A stretch of DNA of 64,000 nt. Origin: CALBPI01 sp039027435 (GTDB taxonomy: Bacteria; Pseudomonadota; Gammaproteobacteria; Steroidobacterales; Woeseiaceae). A program made the position numbers and the translations under genes. The DNA is taken from assembly GCA_039027435.1 (NCBI GenBank), contig JBCCKF010000001.1, positions 512,631 to 576,630 of the forward strand, in the 5' to 3' direction. How positions within the stretch are numbered: the stretch's first letter is position 1; each line of letters begins with the position of its first letter. Positions 8,790 through 17,719 of this stretch are shown piece by piece. The notes under the pieces are model-generated. The model ran no database searches. It was given only the letters and a program-made list of their open reading frames with translations, and was not told where the DNA came from.

Positions 8790-9656
8790 TTATGGGCCAC
8801 GGCCGGATTCCGGCGTAGCTTGTTGAGTTGATAGCGACAACAGATCGTCCTGCTTGAGTGCCGCCAATGCGTCACGCATGGTTTCACTGCCGGCGATCCG
8901 TCGAATCTTGCGTGCATAATTTGGGTCGGTCGCGTAGCCAGCAGCCTGCAATGCGTCAGCGAAACCGCCAACGTCATCGCCGGTATTTGAGACTGACTGA
9001 TATCTCGATTTGCCGAGAAACGCGGCGTAGTCGGAGAAGCTGGCCTCGAGAGACGGGTATGCCCGAAATGCCGCTCGTTCACGTTGCGCAGTGCCGTCAC
9101 GAAATTCCAGTGTGGCTTGTTCCACTTTTTCGCCACCCCAGCTCCCGCCGGCCTTGATGCCGAACAGGTTGTTGCTCTGCTGGCGCTCGGATACCGGCAT
9201 CTTCTGGCCCCAACCCGTTTCCAGTGCGGCTTGTGACAGCACTGCGAGCGGGGAAACGCCGAGTCGCTCCGCAGCCTTTTTCGCATGCGGTAACACGTCG
9301 GCAACAAACGACTTGGGATCGGACCATCCCGCCGGCGACTCATGAACGACAGCCTTGGTCACTTGAATGGGTGCTCGAGGCTGCATTTGCGACACGATCA
9401 TGTCCGCAAGCCCAATCCCACCGCGCTCTGCCGTGTCCGATGCCAACTGCTGGTCGAGCAGGTCGCGATAGACCTGATGTCCACCGGTGTCCGGAAAGAA
9501 GGGGTCGCCGAAGCTGGCATCTCGCATGCTCTTCAGCATCTGCTGTACAAACAGTGCTTCGAACTGTTCCGCCACCGACCGCAACGCAGCATCGTCATTC
9601 GACTGAGCGTCAGCTCGAAGCGCTGCATACTGAGTGAAGTCGGTGACGCTCGTCAT
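8790..9656 (-). CDS. flgJ: FlgJ rod-assembly muramidase
   Basis: A 288-residue two-domain protein. The N-terminal rod-capping domain (about 20-100) contains AEQFEALFVQQMLKSMR. The C-terminal beta-N-acetylglucosaminidase domain (about 115-280) contains the catalytic glutamate in AALETGWGQ (E146) and NLFGIKAGGSW. It cuts peptidoglycan in the periplasm so the rod can pass. Both domains are present, as in enteric bacteria and unlike the single-domain alphaproteobacterial form. The gene starts two bases after the flgI stop. Confidence 0.96.
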   Translation of the reverse strand: MTSVTDFTQYAALRADAQSNDDAALRSVAEQFEALFVQQMLKSMRDASFGDPFFPDTGGHQVYRDLLDQQLASDTAERGGIGLADMIVSQMQPRAPIQVTKAVVHESPAGWSDPKSFVADVLPHAKKAAERLGVSPLAVLSQAALETGWGQKMPVSERQQSNNLFGIKAGGSWGGEKVEQATLEFRDGTAQRERAAFRAYPSLEASFSDYAAFLGKSRYQSVSNTGDDVGGFADALQAAGYATDPNYARKIRRIAGSETMRDALAALKQDDLLSLSTQQATPESGRGP

Positions 9657-9658
9657 AA

Positions 9659-10771
9659 CTAGATCACGATCAGCTCGGCACGCAACGCACCGGCCTGTTT
9701 GAGTGCTTCCAGAATCGCAACGAGATCGCCGGGTGCCGCGCCCACGGCGTTCACGGCCTGCACGATTTCATCAAGGCTCGTGCCAGGCGCAAACAGGAAC
9801 ATGCGATTCTCTTCTTCCTCAACACTGACCTCGGAATCCGTGGCGAGTACGGTCTCACCGGCACCAAACGGTTCCGGTTGGCTCACGAATGGTTGTTCAC
9901 TGATGGTGACGACAAGTGAGCCATGCGCCACCGCGGCTGGCGTGACGGTTACGTTGTCGCTGATCACGACCGTACCGGCGCGAGAGTTGATGATGACTCG
10001 AGCCGCAACCGGAGCCGGATCCACCTCGATGTTCTCGAGCACACTCAAGAACGAGGTGCGCGCTCCGGGTCTTTGCGGTGCTGCAACGCGAATGCTACCG
10101 GCATCAATCGCCTCGGCGGTCCCTGGGCCAAGCAGTTCATTCACGGCGCCCTCGACGCGCGTCGCTGTGGTGAAATCGGGCGTGTGCAGGTTCAGCATGA
10201 CCATCGGCACATCGGCATAGGCGGTAGAGACCGCGCGTTCCACTGTGGCGCCGGATGGAATCCGACCGGCGCTCGGGATATTCACGGTGATTCTCGACCC
10301 ATCGAGCCCCTCGCCACCAAATCCGCCAACAATCAGATTGCCTTGCGCCAGTGCATAAACGTTGCCATCTACCGCACGCAAGGGTGTTAACAGTAGACTA
10401 CCGCCGCGAAGGCTTCGCGCATTGCCAATAGAGGAGACTGTGACATCGAGCGTCTGACCCGGCTTGGCAAAAGGCGGCAACTCCGCGTGAACGGATACCG
10501 CGGCGATGTTAGTGAGCTGCGGCTGAACACCCGGTGGTACCGTGATGCCGAACTGATTCAGCATGTTGTTCAAGCTCTGGACCGTGAACGGCGTCTGCGC
10601 CGTCTGGTCGCCCGAACCGTTCAGACCGACTACAAGACCGTATCCAACCAGCTGGTTGGTACGCACACCGCCCACCGAAGTGAGGTCACGCAAACGCTCC
10701 GCACTTGCTGTCATCGACCAGGCCGATAGCAGCAGCGAACCAAGAGCGACGAATAGAGTTTTGTTACGCAT
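9659..10771 (-). CDS. flgI: FlgI P-ring protein
   Basis: A 370-residue exported protein that forms the periplasmic P ring around the rod. A signal peptide (RNKTLFVALGSLLLSAWSM, cut near TASA) precedes the conserved ERLRDLTSVGGVRTNQLVGY segment. The C terminus has GTSLDEIVQAVNAVGAAPGD and ends in AELIVI. The ATG at 10771 overlaps the flgH stop by one base (TAATG) and gives the signal peptide directly at the N terminus, so it is preferred over an upstream start at 10813 inside flgH. Confidence 0.96.
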   Translation of the reverse strand: MRNKTLFVALGSLLLSAWSMTASAERLRDLTSVGGVRTNQLVGYGLVVGLNGSGDQTAQTPFTVQSLNNMLNQFGITVPPGVQPQLTNIAAVSVHAELPPFAKPGQTLDVTVSSIGNARSLRGGSLLLTPLRAVDGNVYALAQGNLIVGGFGGEGLDGSRITVNIPSAGRIPSGATVERAVSTAYADVPMVMLNLHTPDFTTATRVEGAVNELLGPGTAEAIDAGSIRVAAPQRPGARTSFLSVLENIEVDPAPVAARVIINSRAGTVVISDNVTVTPAAVAHGSLVVTISEQPFVSQPEPFGAGETVLATDSEVSVEEEENRMFLFAPGTSLDEIVQAVNAVGAAPGDLVAILEALKQAGALRAELIVI

Positions 10772-11445
10772 TAGTTCGGGAACCACATGGATTGTAGGAA
10801 GCGCTGCAGCCAACCCATCTTGTTCGCGGCTGCGAGTACGCCTTTACTGCTGTAGGTAATCCGCGCGTCGGCAACCCGACTGGAAGCGACGCTGTTGTCT
10901 GGTGCGATATCGGCGGGCCGGATGATGCCACTCAATCGGATGAATTCGTCACCCTGATTCAGCGTCACCCATTTCTCACCGCGTATCATCAAATTGCCAT
11001 TCGGCAATCGCTGAACGACCGTTACCGTAATGTCACCATCAAGACTATTGCTCTGTGCGCTACTGCCCTCACCGGAAAACTCTGTTTCGCTCGACAAGGC
11101 TGCTGACAGTATGGGGTTGCCATCTCGGGTAACGTCCTGCCCAAGGATATTGGGCGTTGCGATATCTGCATCACCGCTCTTCGAGGTTGCCGTACTGGAG
11201 GATTTCGACGCGGTTGTGTTCTCGTTGAGACGAATCGTGATGATGTCGCCAACACGATGCGCACGCAGATCTTCGAACAAACGCACATCGATGCCGTCCT
11301 GGTAGATGGCGCCCGACGTGGCCGGAGGTGCAGCAATAATGACCGGTGGCGGCGGTGAGTAATCGACCCTTTGCGGTATGCCGAAGCCGCAGCCTGTCAT
11401 CAGGCTAGCGAGCAAGACCACCAATATGAATTTTCTCGGCATCAT
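10771..11445 (-). CDS. flgH: FlgH L-ring lipoprotein
   Basis: A 224-residue outer-membrane lipoprotein forming the L ring. A lipobox (LMTGC) ends the signal peptide. The conserved VGDIITIRLNENTTASKSS segment and the NGNLMIRGEKWVTLNQGDEF segment are present. The start is uncertain: an ATG at 11445 or 11442, or a GTG at 11454 that overlaps the flgG stop as TAGTG. None has a clear ribosome site, so translation is probably coupled to flgG. Confidence 0.95.
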   Translation of the reverse strand: MMPRKFILVVLLASLMTGCGFGIPQRVDYSPPPPVIIAAPPATSGAIYQDGIDVRLFEDLRAHRVGDIITIRLNENTTASKSSSTATSKSGDADIATPNILGQDVTRDGNPILSAALSSETEFSGEGSSAQSNSLDGDITVTVVQRLPNGNLMIRGEKWVTLNQGDEFIRLSGIIRPADIAPDNSVASSRVADARITYSSKGVLAAANKMGWLQRFLQSMWFPN

Positions 11446-11453
11446 GTCGATCA

Positions 11454-12239
11454 CTAGATGTTGTTGTTCAGGAACTGAAGCATCTGGTCGTTCGTCGAAA
11501 TCGCTTTCGAGTTCATCTCGTAAGCGCGCTGAGTCTCGATCATGTTGACGAGCTCCTCGACCACATTGACGTTTGAGCCTTCAAGAGCCCCCTGCTGAAT
11601 ACCGCCCAGACCGTTCAGGCCAGGTGTGCCTGGCTGCGCAGTACCGCTCGCCACAGTCTCTAAATAGAGGTTCTCGCCGCGCGGCTGGAGACCAACAGGA
11701 TTTACGAAATCAACCGTTTGGATTGTGCCAACCTGGACCGGCGCAGACTGTCCCTGGAGCGTTGCAGAGACAGTGCCGTCTACGCCGATGGTGATCGATT
11801 GCGTCTGCGGGGGCAGCGTTACAGGTGGCTGAATCGGATACCCACTAGCCGTTACGATCTGGCCCTGCGCATCCTGCTGAAACGCACCGTCACGGGTGTA
11901 ACCCAGCGTGGCATCCGGCAGCAGGACCTGAAAGTAACCGCGGCCGAGAATCGCCATATCGAGCGAGTTCTCGGTTTGCAAGATACTACCCTGCGTATGC
12001 AGTTGCTCGGTTGCGACGACACGAACGCCGGTACCGACGTTCAGACCCGAGGGCAGTACGGTGTTCTGCGAACTCTGCCCACCAACCTGCCGTTGGTTTT
12101 GATAGATCAAGTCTTCGAACACGACACGTCCGCGCTTGAAGCCATTGGTATTCACGTTGGCGAGGTTGTTCGACACCACCGTCATGCGGGTTTGTTGGGC
12201 GTCCAGCCCGGTCTTTGCGACCCAAAGTGCCTGGTTCAT
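11454..12239 (-). CDS. flgG: FlgG distal rod protein
   Basis: A 261-residue rod protein. The N-terminal motif VSNNLANVNTNGFKRGR and the C-terminal GSNVNVVEELVNMIETQRAYEM type helix are both intact. The family length (260-262) is met exactly. It lies 13 bases after flgF. Confidence 0.97.
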   Translation of the reverse strand: MNQALWVAKTGLDAQQTRMTVVSNNLANVNTNGFKRGRVVFEDLIYQNQRQVGGQSSQNTVLPSGLNVGTGVRVVATEQLHTQGSILQTENSLDMAILGRGYFQVLLPDATLGYTRDGAFQQDAQGQIVTASGYPIQPPVTLPPQTQSITIGVDGTVSATLQGQSAPVQVGTIQTVDFVNPVGLQPRGENLYLETVASGTAQPGTPGLNGLGGIQQGALEGSNVNVVEELVNMIETQRAYEMNSKAISTNDQMLQFLNNNI

Positions 12240-12252
12240 TCAGAAACTCCCT

Positions 12253-12993
12253 TTATCGAATGCGCAGCAGCCCGGCTGCTGCGTCCGCGTTTTCTTCCGC
12301 AGTGGTCATTGTCTTGACCTGCAGTTCATATTGGCGCGCGAGACTGATCATGGTGACCAGCGTTTCGGCGACGTTGACGTTGCTACTCTCTAATGCACCT
12401 GGGGTGAGTTTGACCGAGGCGTCCGCCGGCGATGCTTCACCGTCGGTTCGACGGAACAACCCATCGGCACTTTTTTCCAGAGATTCGAGGGGCGGATTCA
12501 CCAATCGCAACCGACCGACCGCGGCCAGCGTCTGCGGACCTTGTCCCAGTACCTGGACTGAAACCGTGCCGTCCGTACCAATCGTTATGGATGTGCTCGG
12601 CGGAATCGCAATCGGACCACTGTCGCCAAGGACAGCGTCCCCTTTGGCGGTGAGCAACTGACCCGCGCTATTGGTTCTGAGATCGCCCGCGCGGGTATAG
12701 GCTTCTCCGCCATCGGCGGTTTGCACGACCAGGAACCCCTGGCCCGCAATCGCGACATCCAGATCTCTGCCCGTAGTAACAGTCGCACCAGGTGAGAAAT
12801 CCGTGGCATAGGTTTCCGCGATTGCGTTGTGGCGCGTCGGCGCGCCCTCGCCCGCGACCTGCAAATTGCGAAACCCATGCAAGTCCGCGCGAAAACCCGT
12901 TGTGGAGATATTTGCGAGGTTGTTGCTGGTCACCGCCTGCGCCAATTCCGTTTGGCGCGCACCGGTCATTGCAATGTAAGCCATACGATCCAT
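12253..12993 (-). CDS. flgF: FlgF proximal rod protein
   Basis: A 246-residue rod protein with the rod/hook motif TSNNLANISTTGFRADL at the N terminus and SSNVNVAETLVTMISLARQYE at the C terminus. The MDRMAYIAMTGA start is typical of FlgF and separates it from FlgG. It lies 19 bases after flgE. Confidence 0.95.
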   Translation of the reverse strand: MDRMAYIAMTGARQTELAQAVTSNNLANISTTGFRADLHGFRNLQVAGEGAPTRHNAIAETYATDFSPGATVTTGRDLDVAIAGQGFLVVQTADGGEAYTRAGDLRTNSAGQLLTAKGDAVLGDSGPIAIPPSTSITIGTDGTVSVQVLGQGPQTLAAVGRLRLVNPPLESLEKSADGLFRRTDGEASPADASVKLTPGALESSNVNVAETLVTMISLARQYELQVKTMTTAEENADAAAGLLRIR

Positions 12994-13012
12994 GTGCCGG
13001 CTCCGTTAGCGA

Positions 13013-14233
13013 TTATCGCCGAATGTTAATTACCGTCTGAGTCACGGTATCTGCGGTGGAAATCATCTGAGCGTTCGCCTGGAAATTCCGCTGCGCGGTA
13101 ATCATGTTTACGAGCTGCGCGGTAAGGTCGACATTGGATGCCTCCAACGCACCTGCCTGAATCAGGCCGAATCGTGCGGTCCCTGCGTCGCCGAGCGCGG
13201 CATCGCCAGACTCAAAAGACTCCGCAAAATTCGTGTCACCGTCTTGCTGCAGACCCTGCGGGTTAGTGAAGCGCGCCAGCGCAAGTCGACCCAGCGAGGT
13301 CGATTGACCGTTACTGAACTGCGCAAACACAACGCCGGTCGAGCTGACTTCCAGACCGGTAAGTCGACCGGTGGTAAAGCCATCCTGAATTACCGAATTC
13401 ACGCCAAAGTTCTCACCAAACTGCGTGGTTTCAATGAATCGTAGCGTCACGTCGATCGTACTTGCGCCATTGAGCGGATCGTAAGGCGGCAGTGTCAACG
13501 CGCCACCGACAGGAGACTGAAGCCGACCGTCCGGACCGAATACGACAGGCTGCGGCGCACCGACGGTGTTTCCGTCAATGGTTGTCTGAACAGTCCACTC
13601 GTTAGGGTTTGCACCCTTAATGAAGTAGGAGGTGGCCGTATGAGAGGCACCCAGAGAATCGAAGATGGTGACAGCGGTTGTAAAGTTAAAGCTCGATGCA
13701 TCCGCAGGATCGAAGACAGGGTTCACCGGTGGCGATTCGTCGGCGGGCAGATTGACGCCAAACTCAATGTTTGCGGTTTCCTGCGGCGGGTTTGATCCGG
13801 TCTGCAACTGCAAGTCTGTCAGGTTACCCGTGTTAAACAATCCGTCAGCGCCAACCGGATAGGACTGCAATCGCAACCCCGAGGTGTTGACAACAAATCC
13901 CTCTCGATCAACGGAAAACGCACCAGCACGCGTATACAGACGCTGGCCACCGTCGTTGAGCACGAAAAAGCCCTCGCCAGAAATCGCAAGATCGAGCGCA
14001 TTCTGCGTAAAGTCGATGTTGCCCTGAGTAAACTGCTGGGAAATATCCGAGAGACGAACACCACTACCTGCAGCTGATGTACTCACACTCTGTGCGCCAA
14101 CCGCGAAGACTTCGGCGAACTGCGCTCGGGACTCCTTGAATCCGGTCGTGTTGACGTTGGCAATGTTATTTGCCGTTACTCCAAGATCGGTTGCGGCTGC
14201 GTTGAGGCCACTAAGGGCGATTCGAAATACCAT
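13013..14233 (-). CDS. flgE: FlgE hook protein
   Basis: A 406-residue hook subunit. The N terminus has ALSGLNAAATDLGVTANNIA followed by NVNTTGFKESRAQFAEV. The centre carries a variable beta-rich domain, and the C terminus has EASNVDLTAQLVNMITAQRN. Length is close to enteric FlgE (about 400). It lies 18 bases after flgD, whose product caps the growing hook. Confidence 0.96.
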   Translation of the reverse strand: MVFRIALSGLNAAATDLGVTANNIANVNTTGFKESRAQFAEVFAVGAQSVSTSAAGSGVRLSDISQQFTQGNIDFTQNALDLAISGEGFFVLNDGGQRLYTRAGAFSVDREGFVVNTSGLRLQSYPVGADGLFNTGNLTDLQLQTGSNPPQETANIEFGVNLPADESPPVNPVFDPADASSFNFTTAVTIFDSLGASHTATSYFIKGANPNEWTVQTTIDGNTVGAPQPVVFGPDGRLQSPVGGALTLPPYDPLNGASTIDVTLRFIETTQFGENFGVNSVIQDGFTTGRLTGLEVSSTGVVFAQFSNGQSTSLGRLALARFTNPQGLQQDGDTNFAESFESGDAALGDAGTARFGLIQAGALEASNVDLTAQLVNMITAQRNFQANAQMISTADTVTQTVINIRR

Positions 14234-14251
14234 GCGGAATGCTCCTTCGTA

Positions 14252-14926
14252 TCAAAAAATTTCGCGCACATCGGCGAACGAGAAACTGCCGAGTAAGCTG
14301 CTGTTGACTGTGATGCCCTGACCGGTCGGATCGAGCGTGACACTGCCTACATCACTGCGCAGGAGTGTTGGGACGCTTTCGAAATCCGAACCGCGCTGCA
14401 CTGTGGCACGGAACTGGTAGATTCCCGGTGGCGCTGGCGAGCCGTCAGACATCTGACCGTTCCACTGCCATGCCGTGTCACCGGCGACCCGAGTGCCAAG
14501 CTCTAACGTTTGCACGAGCTGTCCAGAAGCATCGAGAACATCGACGCGCACCGCACCGCTGGCGCCTTCCATTTGCAATGCGCCGCTAATCGCCTGGCCC
14601 TGAATGTCTGAACGCGCCAGCTCTGAGTTCACTAATACCTCACGTCCTACAAGCGCAGAGGCTTGAAGGGCCTGATCCGACACCAGTCGATCGCTAAAGC
14701 TGTCGAACGAGAGCTGCAACTCTTCGATCCCACTCGCAGTCGAGAATTGCGCGAGCTGCGCCAGGAACTCACCGTTCTCCATAGGCTCGAACGGATCCTG
14801 ATTTTCAAACTGCGCGAGCATTAGTGTCAGATACTCGTCTTGTCCGACATCCTGCGTTTCAACGCCCCGCGTCTGATTTGCAAGGCCAATGTCCTGCAAC
14901 GAGCCAAAGTCTATGTTGTTCGTCAT
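14252..14926 (-). CDS. flgD: FlgD hook-capping scaffold protein
   Basis: A 224-residue protein that caps the growing hook and is discarded afterwards. The N-terminal conserved region reads DEYLTLMLAQFENQDPFEPM followed by ENGEFLAQLAQFSTASGIEE. The C-terminal half has the FlgD Ig/Tudor-like fold, with WNGQMSDGSPAPPGIYQF. It follows flgC by 13 bases. Confidence 0.96.
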   Translation of the reverse strand: MTNNIDFGSLQDIGLANQTRGVETQDVGQDEYLTLMLAQFENQDPFEPMENGEFLAQLAQFSTASGIEELQLSFDSFSDRLVSDQALQASALVGREVLVNSELARSDIQGQAISGALQMEGASGAVRVDVLDASGQLVQTLELGTRVAGDTAWQWNGQMSDGSPAPPGIYQFRATVQRGSDFESVPTLLRSDVGSVTLDPTGQGITVNSSLLGSFSFADVREIF

Positions 14927-14939
14927 TAGCGGCGACTCC

Positions 14940-15383
14940 TTAGCTACGACCGATCGACAAGGTCTGCACCAGCAGCTCCTTAGTCGTTGTCATGATTTCA
15001 ATGTTTGATTGGTAGGCGCGCGACGCAGAGATCATGTTGACCATCTCCGCCACCGTGTTGACGTTGGTGACATACACGTTGCCGTCGGCATCTGCTTCGG
15101 GGTGATCCGGTGCGTAGCGCTGGGTTAGCGGTTGCTGGCTTTCCACAACGTCGGTGACTCGAACGCCGTAGCTCGCCGTTGCGTTTTCGGCAAACACCCG
15201 AAATGAGGGTGAGGTTTGGTAGCCGGGAATCGCTTCGAAAACAGGGTTTCTAGCGCGGTATACCTTGTTCGGATCACCCGACACGCTGCCGGCATTGGCA
15301 AGATTACTGGCGGTAGTGTTCAGACGGACCGACTGCGCGTTCAGCGCCGAGCCCGCGATATCCATGACGCGATTCAGGGCCAT
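14940..15383 (-). CDS. flgC: FlgC proximal rod protein
   Basis: A 147-residue rod protein. The N terminus has DIAGSALNAQSVRLNTTASN followed by LANAGSVSGDPNKVYRAR, and the C terminus has NVNTVAEMVNMISASRAYQS. Its start overlaps the flgB stop by one base. Family length is about 135-150. Confidence 0.96.
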   Translation of the reverse strand: MALNRVMDIAGSALNAQSVRLNTTASNLANAGSVSGDPNKVYRARNPVFEAIPGYQTSPSFRVFAENATASYGVRVTDVVESQQPLTQRYAPDHPEADADGNVYVTNVNTVAEMVNMISASRAYQSNIEIMTTTKELLVQTLSIGRS

Positions 15384-15781
15384 TACAAATCTCCTCGGAT
15401 TGCGAGACGAAGCCCCGAGATTTTTTGATTAAGGAAACGAAGGCTGGCCTGGTAGCCGATAACATTCTTCGCATACTCCGCCTGCTCGACATCCGTCTCC
15501 ACGGTGTTGCCATCGACGCTCGGTTGCGTCGGAACGCGCCAGGCGAGCGCAGTACGGGTATCGAGGAAGCGGTCCTGAGGGGCCATGTGTCCGCTATCCG
15601 TCGTTGCCACTCTCAGTGTCGAAAACTGGTTGCCGCTGCCGTGTAGTGCAGCCGCAAAATCGAAGTCGCGCGCCAGGTAACCCGGTGTGTCGGCATTGGC
15701 GAGATTGGTCGCCAGCACCTCGTTACGAGCGGCGCGCAATGACAAGGCCTCGGCGTGTTGTGCAAACGGATCCACCTTCAT
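15383..15781 (-). CDS. flgB: FlgB proximal rod protein
   Basis: A 132-residue rod protein, the first gene of the flgBCDEFGHIJKL run. Family features are LSLRAARNEVLATNLANADT followed by PGYLARDFDFAAAL near the N terminus, and VETDVEQAEYAKNVIGYQAS near the C terminus. The gene begins 34 bases after a near-consensus sigma-54 promoter. The following nine genes have gaps of 20 bases or less, which suggests one transcript of about 10 kb. Confidence 0.96.
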   Translation of the reverse strand: MKVDPFAQHAEALSLRAARNEVLATNLANADTPGYLARDFDFAAALHGSGNQFSTLRVATTDSGHMAPQDRFLDTRTALAWRVPTQPSVDGNTVETDVEQAEYAKNVIGYQASLRFLNQKISGLRLAIRGDL

Positions 15782-15814
15782 GGCGTGTCCCTCGGTTGTT
15801 TCTCAAGGGACTGT

Positions 15815-15832
15815 TAGCAAACGCTGTGCCAA
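15815..15832 (-). promoter_or_regulatory. Sigma-54 promoter for the flgB-flgL operon
   Basis: On the minus strand TTGGCAC-AGCGT-TTGCTA matches the -24/-12 consensus TGGCAC-N5-TTGC exactly. The -12 end lies 34 bases before the flgB ATG. This promoter type needs an AAA+ activator such as FleQ. Confidence 0.9.
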
Positions 15833-15940
15833 TTTGCGTGAAACCCCGATATGACTGGCTTTCAGCGCCTGGTGGACGTGGATTCGTTTCATCGAGTGGC
15901 AAGAAATCGCCGCTGCGACGGCAACCGACAACCGGCAGGT

Positions 15941-15954
15941 GTCAATGATCTGAC
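15941..15954. promoter_or_regulatory. FleQ-box-like palindrome
   Basis: GTCAATGATCTGAC matches the GTCA...TGAC arms and spacing of the FleQ consensus described in Pseudomonas (GTCANTAAATTGAC). It lies 11 bases upstream of the flgA -24 element and about 110 bases from the flgB promoter, so one site could serve both divergent promoters. The match is by eye. Confidence 0.5.
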
Positions 15955-15964
15955 GTTTTCGGCG

Positions 15965-15980
15965 TGGCACAGAGTTTGCA
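15965..15980 (+). promoter_or_regulatory. Sigma-54 promoter for flgA
   Basis: TGGCAC-AGAGT-TTGCA is an exact -24/-12 match on the plus strand, 50 bases before the flgA ATG. It diverges from the flgB sigma-54 promoter about 130 bases away. Confidence 0.88.
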
Positions 15981-16029
15981 GACACTCAGTCAATGAACTG
16001 TACCCGAGAGCCATGAAGGTAAACGACAC

Positions 16030-16743
16030 ATGACAACTCTTGATATAAGGTGTTTGCTCTACGTATTGATCAGTGGATTGCTCGCAGGACCGACGCTCGC
16101 TGACAGCGAGTCGCCCTGGCATCCCGTTGACGATATCGCGCGAACAGCCGAGCAACGCATCGCCGCAGACCGGGGTTTGGGCGCTACCGACTCGAGCGCT
16201 GTTGCGGACAGGTTAGATAAAAACCTGCGTGTTGCGCGTTGCGACCAACCGCTCGCGACCCGGTATCCCGGTCCTACCGATGGGCCGCGAGTCACCGTCG
16301 GTGTGAGCTGCACCGGCACACAACAATGGCAGGTGTATGTCTCTGTTCGAACGATCGCATGGCAGCCCATTGTTGTGCTGAGCGCGCATCTGTCCCGAGG
16401 CCATCGCCTAACTGGCGCTGACTTGCGGATGCGACGCGTCGATATTTCAACCATGTCGCTGGGCTACTTCGCCGACTCCAAGCTGGTCGTCGGTCGGACG
16501 CTGACCCGGTCGCTGCCCGAGGGCAGCGTTGTCACGCCGGCGGCAGTGAGCGACAGGACCGATGTACGCAAGGGGCAGACCGTGACGCTGATCGCTTCGA
16601 TTCGGGGGGCGAGAATCAAGATGAGCGGCGAGGCACTGGCAGACGGTGCGATTGGACAGCGCGTGCGGGTCCGTAATCAAAGCTCCGGAAGAACCGTCGA
16701 AGGGACGATCCAACCGGGGGGCGAAGTTCTGATATCGCCCTGA
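16030..16743 (+). CDS. flgA: FlgA P-ring assembly chaperone
   Basis: A 237-residue periplasmic chaperone needed for P-ring formation by FlgI. A signal peptide (LLYVLISGLLAGPTLA) leads to a variable domain, then a SAF-type region from about residue 110 (QPIVVLSAHLSRGHRLTGAD) and the C-terminal signature AIGQRVRVRNQSSGRTVEGT, with Gly in place of the first Ala. It diverges from flgB and has its own sigma-54 promoter. Confidence 0.94.
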   Translation: MTTLDIRCLLYVLISGLLAGPTLADSESPWHPVDDIARTAEQRIAADRGLGATDSSAVADRLDKNLRVARCDQPLATRYPGPTDGPRVTVGVSCTGTQQWQVYVSVRTIAWQPIVVLSAHLSRGHRLTGADLRMRRVDISTMSLGYFADSKLVVGRTLTRSLPEGSVVTPAAVSDRTDVRKGQTVTLIASIRGARIKMSGEALADGAIGQRVRVRNQSSGRTVEGTIQPGGEVLISP

Positions 16744-16787
16744 CCACCGACTACGTCACATTCACCATTTTTTTTTGTTGTTCGGGC

Positions 16788-16814
16788 TAAAGTTAACGTC
16801 TGTGCCGCCGCTAG
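16788..16814 (+). promoter_or_regulatory. Sigma-28 (FliA) promoter for flgM-flgN
   Basis: TAAAG is followed after 14 bases by GCCGCTAG (consensus GCCGATAA). Transcription would start near 16821, upstream of the preferred flgM ATG. flgM is sigma-28 dependent in many bacteria, and this site is the expected feedback promoter. Confidence 0.75.
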
Positions 16815-16853
16815 ATGGCGCACAGAGGGATAACTTTTTGGATGATTAAGATT

Positions 16854-17168
16854 ATGTCTAACGAAATCGATGGAGTGAACACCGGCATTTTGCCGAAGAT
16901 CGCTGACGTCGGCGGAAACCGGCGGGTCAGCAGCGAAACACCGGCAGAGCAACAAGGCGAAGCGCCGAAAGCGCGACCGGCTGACACCGTTGCGCTCACC
17001 GACAACGCCAAGTTGCTCGCACGCATCGAAGATGCAGTAGCCGAAGCACCAGAGGTCGATGCGGCGCGGGTGGACGCGATAAAGGCTTCCATCCAAGACG
17101 GCAGCTACAAAATCGACGATCGACAGATTGCAGACAAGATTCTCCGCAGTGACGTGGAGCGCGGCTAA
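16854..17168 (+). CDS. flgM: FlgM anti-sigma-28 factor
   Basis: A 104-residue protein that holds FliA inactive until it is exported through the finished hook. The N terminus MSNEIDGVN resembles enteric MSIDRTSP. The C-terminal sigma-binding half has VALTDNAKLLARIEDAVAEA and then VDAIKASIQDGSYKIDDRQI followed by ADKIL. Reading can begin at 16815 or 16842, but 16815 falls inside the sigma-28 promoter, so 16854 is preferred. Confidence 0.9.
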   Translation: MSNEIDGVNTGILPKIADVGGNRRVSSETPAEQQGEAPKARPADTVALTDNAKLLARIEDAVAEAPEVDAARVDAIKASIQDGSYKIDDRQIADKILRSDVERG

Positions 17169-17173
17169 GGAAC

Positions 17174-17668
17174 ATGAAAGCTGAAGGCATCAATCGCTTC
17201 GAACGGACCCAAACGCTGCTGAGTGAGACGCAGCGGGCCGCCGAGCGCCTTTTGAATGCCTTGTATGACGAGCGCAACGCACTGCGAGACGACGACAGCG
17301 ATGCGCTGAGCAGCTGCGTCTCGCGAAAGAAGATGCATCTGGATGCTCTTGAGAAGCTGGGCCATGCGCGTCAGGCGATGCTTGCGGCCGATGACTTCGA
17401 CGACACCATGCAAGGGATGACCACGTTCGTTCGTCGGAATGACCGCGACGGTGTATTGGAGTCATTGTGGTCCAGGGTGATCGCGTTACTTTCGGAATGT
17501 CGAGAAGCCAATAACGGCAACGGCATCATCATCGCTTCTCAGCAGAAGCAAAAACAGGAAGCGCTCCGTGTAATGCGCGGCCAGGACGGACCCTCTGATA
17601 CAGAGACGTATAACCCGGACGGCAAAGCAGAGACCACGGGGCAGTATCGAGCGCTGGCGGAAGTCTAG
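17174..17668 (+). CDS. flgN: FlgN export chaperone for FlgK and FlgL
   Basis: A 164-residue helical protein directly after flgM, the conserved place for FlgN, which guides FlgK and FlgL to the export gate. Visible features are an N-terminal coiled-coil region (RTQTLLSETQRAAERLLNAL) and a basic-polar ECREANNGNGIIIASQQKQK segment typical of FlgN. The C terminus ends in a GQYRALAEV tail also common in the family. Confidence 0.9.
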   Translation: MKAEGINRFERTQTLLSETQRAAERLLNALYDERNALRDDDSDALSSCVSRKKMHLDALEKLGHARQAMLAADDFDDTMQGMTTFVRRNDRDGVLESLWSRVIALLSECREANNGNGIIIASQQKQKQEALRVMRGQDGPSDTETYNPDGKAETTGQYRALAEV

Positions 17669-17719
17669 ACGCGACGCAGGAAAGGCCAGGAAGCCAGGTT
17701 CAATGACAAGGAGTCAGCA

